7,276 nucleotides of DNA. Origin: Campylobacterota bacterium. GTDB lineage: Bacteria > Campylobacterota > Campylobacteria > Campylobacterales > Sulfurovaceae. Where the stretch lies: NCBI GenBank assembly GCA_013153345.1, contig JAADEQ010000025.1, forward strand, positions 1-7,276. Reading direction: 5' to 3'. The notes beneath the pieces were generated by a model. That model made no database searches. It was given only the letters and a program-made list of their open reading frames with translations, and was not told the origin of the DNA. Made by a program: the position numbers and the translations under genes. Below, piece by piece: positions 6,411 to 7,276 of this stretch; positions within the stretch are counted from its first letter, which is position 1; every line of letters begins with the position of its first letter.

Positions 6411-6938
6411 ATGAGAAAAATAGCTCTAAGTGCACTATTGGCACTAATGTTATATGGAGGCGACCACGACCTATACCCTCAATCTATCTCGCTGGTAATG
6501 GGGTATTCTATCAACTCTACAGATTCAAATTTAGAAAACTCCTTAATTCATGGGCTTAGATACACCCAAAATATATATAATGCAAGCCCTTGGGCAGTTG
6601 ATGCCTTTCAACTAGCCTTTGATATGGCCTCAGATATAGAGTATCTAACATTTGATGAATCCACCTCAGTAGCTAGATTTGCTGGAAACCTACTTTGGAC
6701 AATGGATAATCCAAGCAATCTTACCCCATTTTTTCTATTTGGAGCTGGAGTTAGTTATGTAACCCATCCAAAAGAGCCTCAAAGCTCTCTCTCTTTATTT
6801 AGCAATATAGGAGGTGGAGTGGAGATGAACATAAGGAGTGATATTGCTTTAGTTAGTGAAGTTAAATATATCTATGAAGACCCTAAAAAGCGCTATTTAA
6901 ACACCAATGTAGGGCTAAAATTTAGCTTTGGAGATTAA
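6411..6938 (+). CDS. Small outer-membrane beta-barrel protein (OmpA N-terminal-domain-like)
   Basis: A 175-residue exported protein. The first 17 residues (MRKIALSALLALMLYGG) form a signal peptide with probable cleavage near residue 17. The rest alternates polar and hydrophobic residues in strand-length blocks (for example QSISLVMGYSI 24-34, LTPFFLFGAGVSYV 104-117, GGGVEMNI 134-141, DIALVSEVKYIYE 144-156, LNTNVGLKFSF 163-173), as in an eight-strand outer-membrane barrel. The layout resembles the N-terminal barrel of OmpA-family proteins, but it stops after the barrel, with no C-terminal peptidoglycan-binding domain. It ends FSFGD, not on a terminal aromatic residue. A role in envelope structure is likely, with no specific function visible. 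It has its own promoter and converges on the next gene. Confidence 0.8.
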   Translation: MRKIALSALLALMLYGGDHDLYPQSISLVMGYSINSTDSNLENSLIHGLRYTQNIYNASPWAVDAFQLAFDMASDIEYLTFDESTSVARFAGNLLWTMDNPSNLTPFFLFGAGVSYVTHPKEPQSSLSLFSNIGGGVEMNIRSDIALVSEVKYIYEDPKKRYLNTNVGLKFSFGD

Positions 6939-6948
6939 TTTAATCTCC
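6930..6948. terminator. Perfect 8 bp hairpin between convergent genes, possible bidirectional terminator
   Basis: GGAGATTA (6930-6937) and TAATCTCC (6941-6948) are exact reverse complements around a 3-base loop. The hairpin contains the stop codon of the barrel gene (6936-6938) and lies just past the stop of the convergent gene. No T-run directly follows it on either strand; on the plus strand a T6 run appears about 14 bases later, within a second weak palindrome (6957-6972). Terminator activity is plausible from position, but it is not a textbook rho-independent site. Confidence 0.45.
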
Positions 6949-6951
6949 ACC

Positions 6952-7276
6952 CTACCACTCAATTTTTTGAGTTCGTCTACCTTGAGCCTTTAATTCTCCT
7001 AAATGTCCTGCCTTACCAAGTCCTGACCAGTTGTGAGCTGAAGGGATAAAGCGTATCTTAAAGAGTATATTTGGTGGTGCATCAATATATTTATTATATA
7101 ATAACCATGAGGAATTACTTACCATTTGAGCTGCTGGAGCAACCTCAATTGTAAAAGGTCTCTCACTTAACTTTTCACTCTTTAAAGATACATTAACATC
7201 TTTTGCCACTCCATTAATAAAACTCTCTACAACAGCTGGCTTAATAGTCGCATATGAAGGCTTATTAATCTTTAAA
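6952..7276 (-). CDS. Unrecognised protein, C-terminal 107 residues (begins beyond right edge)
   Basis: The frame is open from the right edge to a TAG at 6952-6954. A GTG at 7209 is an internal codon candidate, but the reading continues upstream for 22 more codons with protein-like content, so this is best read as the end of a larger gene. The visible part has a mixed polar/hydrophobic pattern suggesting beta strands (RPFTIEVAPA, PNILFKIRFIP), a Trp- and Gly-rich stretch (HNWSGLGKAGHLGE) and a basic tail GRRTQKIEW. No membrane span is visible, and the N-terminus is out of view. It converges on the barrel gene with a 13 bp gap. I do not recognise the family and assign no function. Confidence 0.65.
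   Translation of the reverse strand, partial: LKINKPSYATIKPAVVESFINGVAKDVNVSLKSEKLSERPFTIEVAPAAQMVSNSSWLLYNKYIDAPPNILFKIRFIPSAHNWSGLGKAGHLGELKAQGRRTQKIEW

Noticed and set aside
6957..6972. ACTCAA-TTTT-TTGAGT palindrome as a second terminator
   Set aside because: The stem is only 6 bp and A/T-heavy, and it lies inside the final codons of the convergent coding region, so it is likely chance.
6952..7209. A complete 85-residue gene starting at GTG 7209
   Set aside because: The frame stays open with protein-like codons to the right edge and no convincing ribosome site precedes the GTG, so a partial larger gene is more likely.

Overview
The window is AT-rich (I estimate about 30-33% GC), densely coded, single-circuit bacterial DNA. 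Lipid A synthesis (lpxK) and an OmpA-type barrel with a signal peptide point to a Gram-negative. The residue style of the proteins and an lpxK-thrC neighbourhood (which I recall from Campylobacter jejuni) suggest a Campylobacterota member, perhaps of the Sulfurimonas/Arcobacter kind. That placement is inference; there is no rRNA or other phylogenetic marker here. No tRNA, rRNA, CRISPR array, insertion sequence or phage gene was seen, and no stretch over 300 bases lacks a gene.

The left four fifths (1-5702) is one tightly packed minus-strand gene train. In transcription order it reads: DUF455 ferritin-like protein, DegT-family aminotransferase homologue, lpxK, argB, thrC, and a lysine-rich protein running off the left edge. 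Spacings are 15 bp, a 20 bp overlap, a 17 bp overlap, 46 bp and 15 bp, so the first four genes look co-transcribed. thrC has a candidate promoter of its own in the 46 bp gap. The products fall into separate pathways (lipid A, arginine, threonine, an unknown metal protein), so this is a housekeeping operon of mixed content and not one pathway.

A 17 bp divergent gap (5703-5719) separates this train from a plus-strand metallo-beta-lactamase-fold hydrolase (5720-6322). After 88 bp with a good extended -10 promoter comes a small outer-membrane beta-barrel protein (6411-6938). It converges on the C-terminal end of an unrecognised minus-strand gene (6952 to the right edge), with a perfect 8 bp hairpin at the convergence.

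The most unusual point is the DegT-family protein: the lysine that normally forms the Schiff base with PLP is a phenylalanine, and other active-site positions are also altered, although the fold signatures are kept. It may be a non-catalytic or repurposed member linked to a ferritin-like protein and lipid A synthesis. Three start codons were revised or chosen from ribosome-binding-site position (thrC, the DegT homologue, and the left-edge gene). I found no clear sign of a new defence or mobile system.
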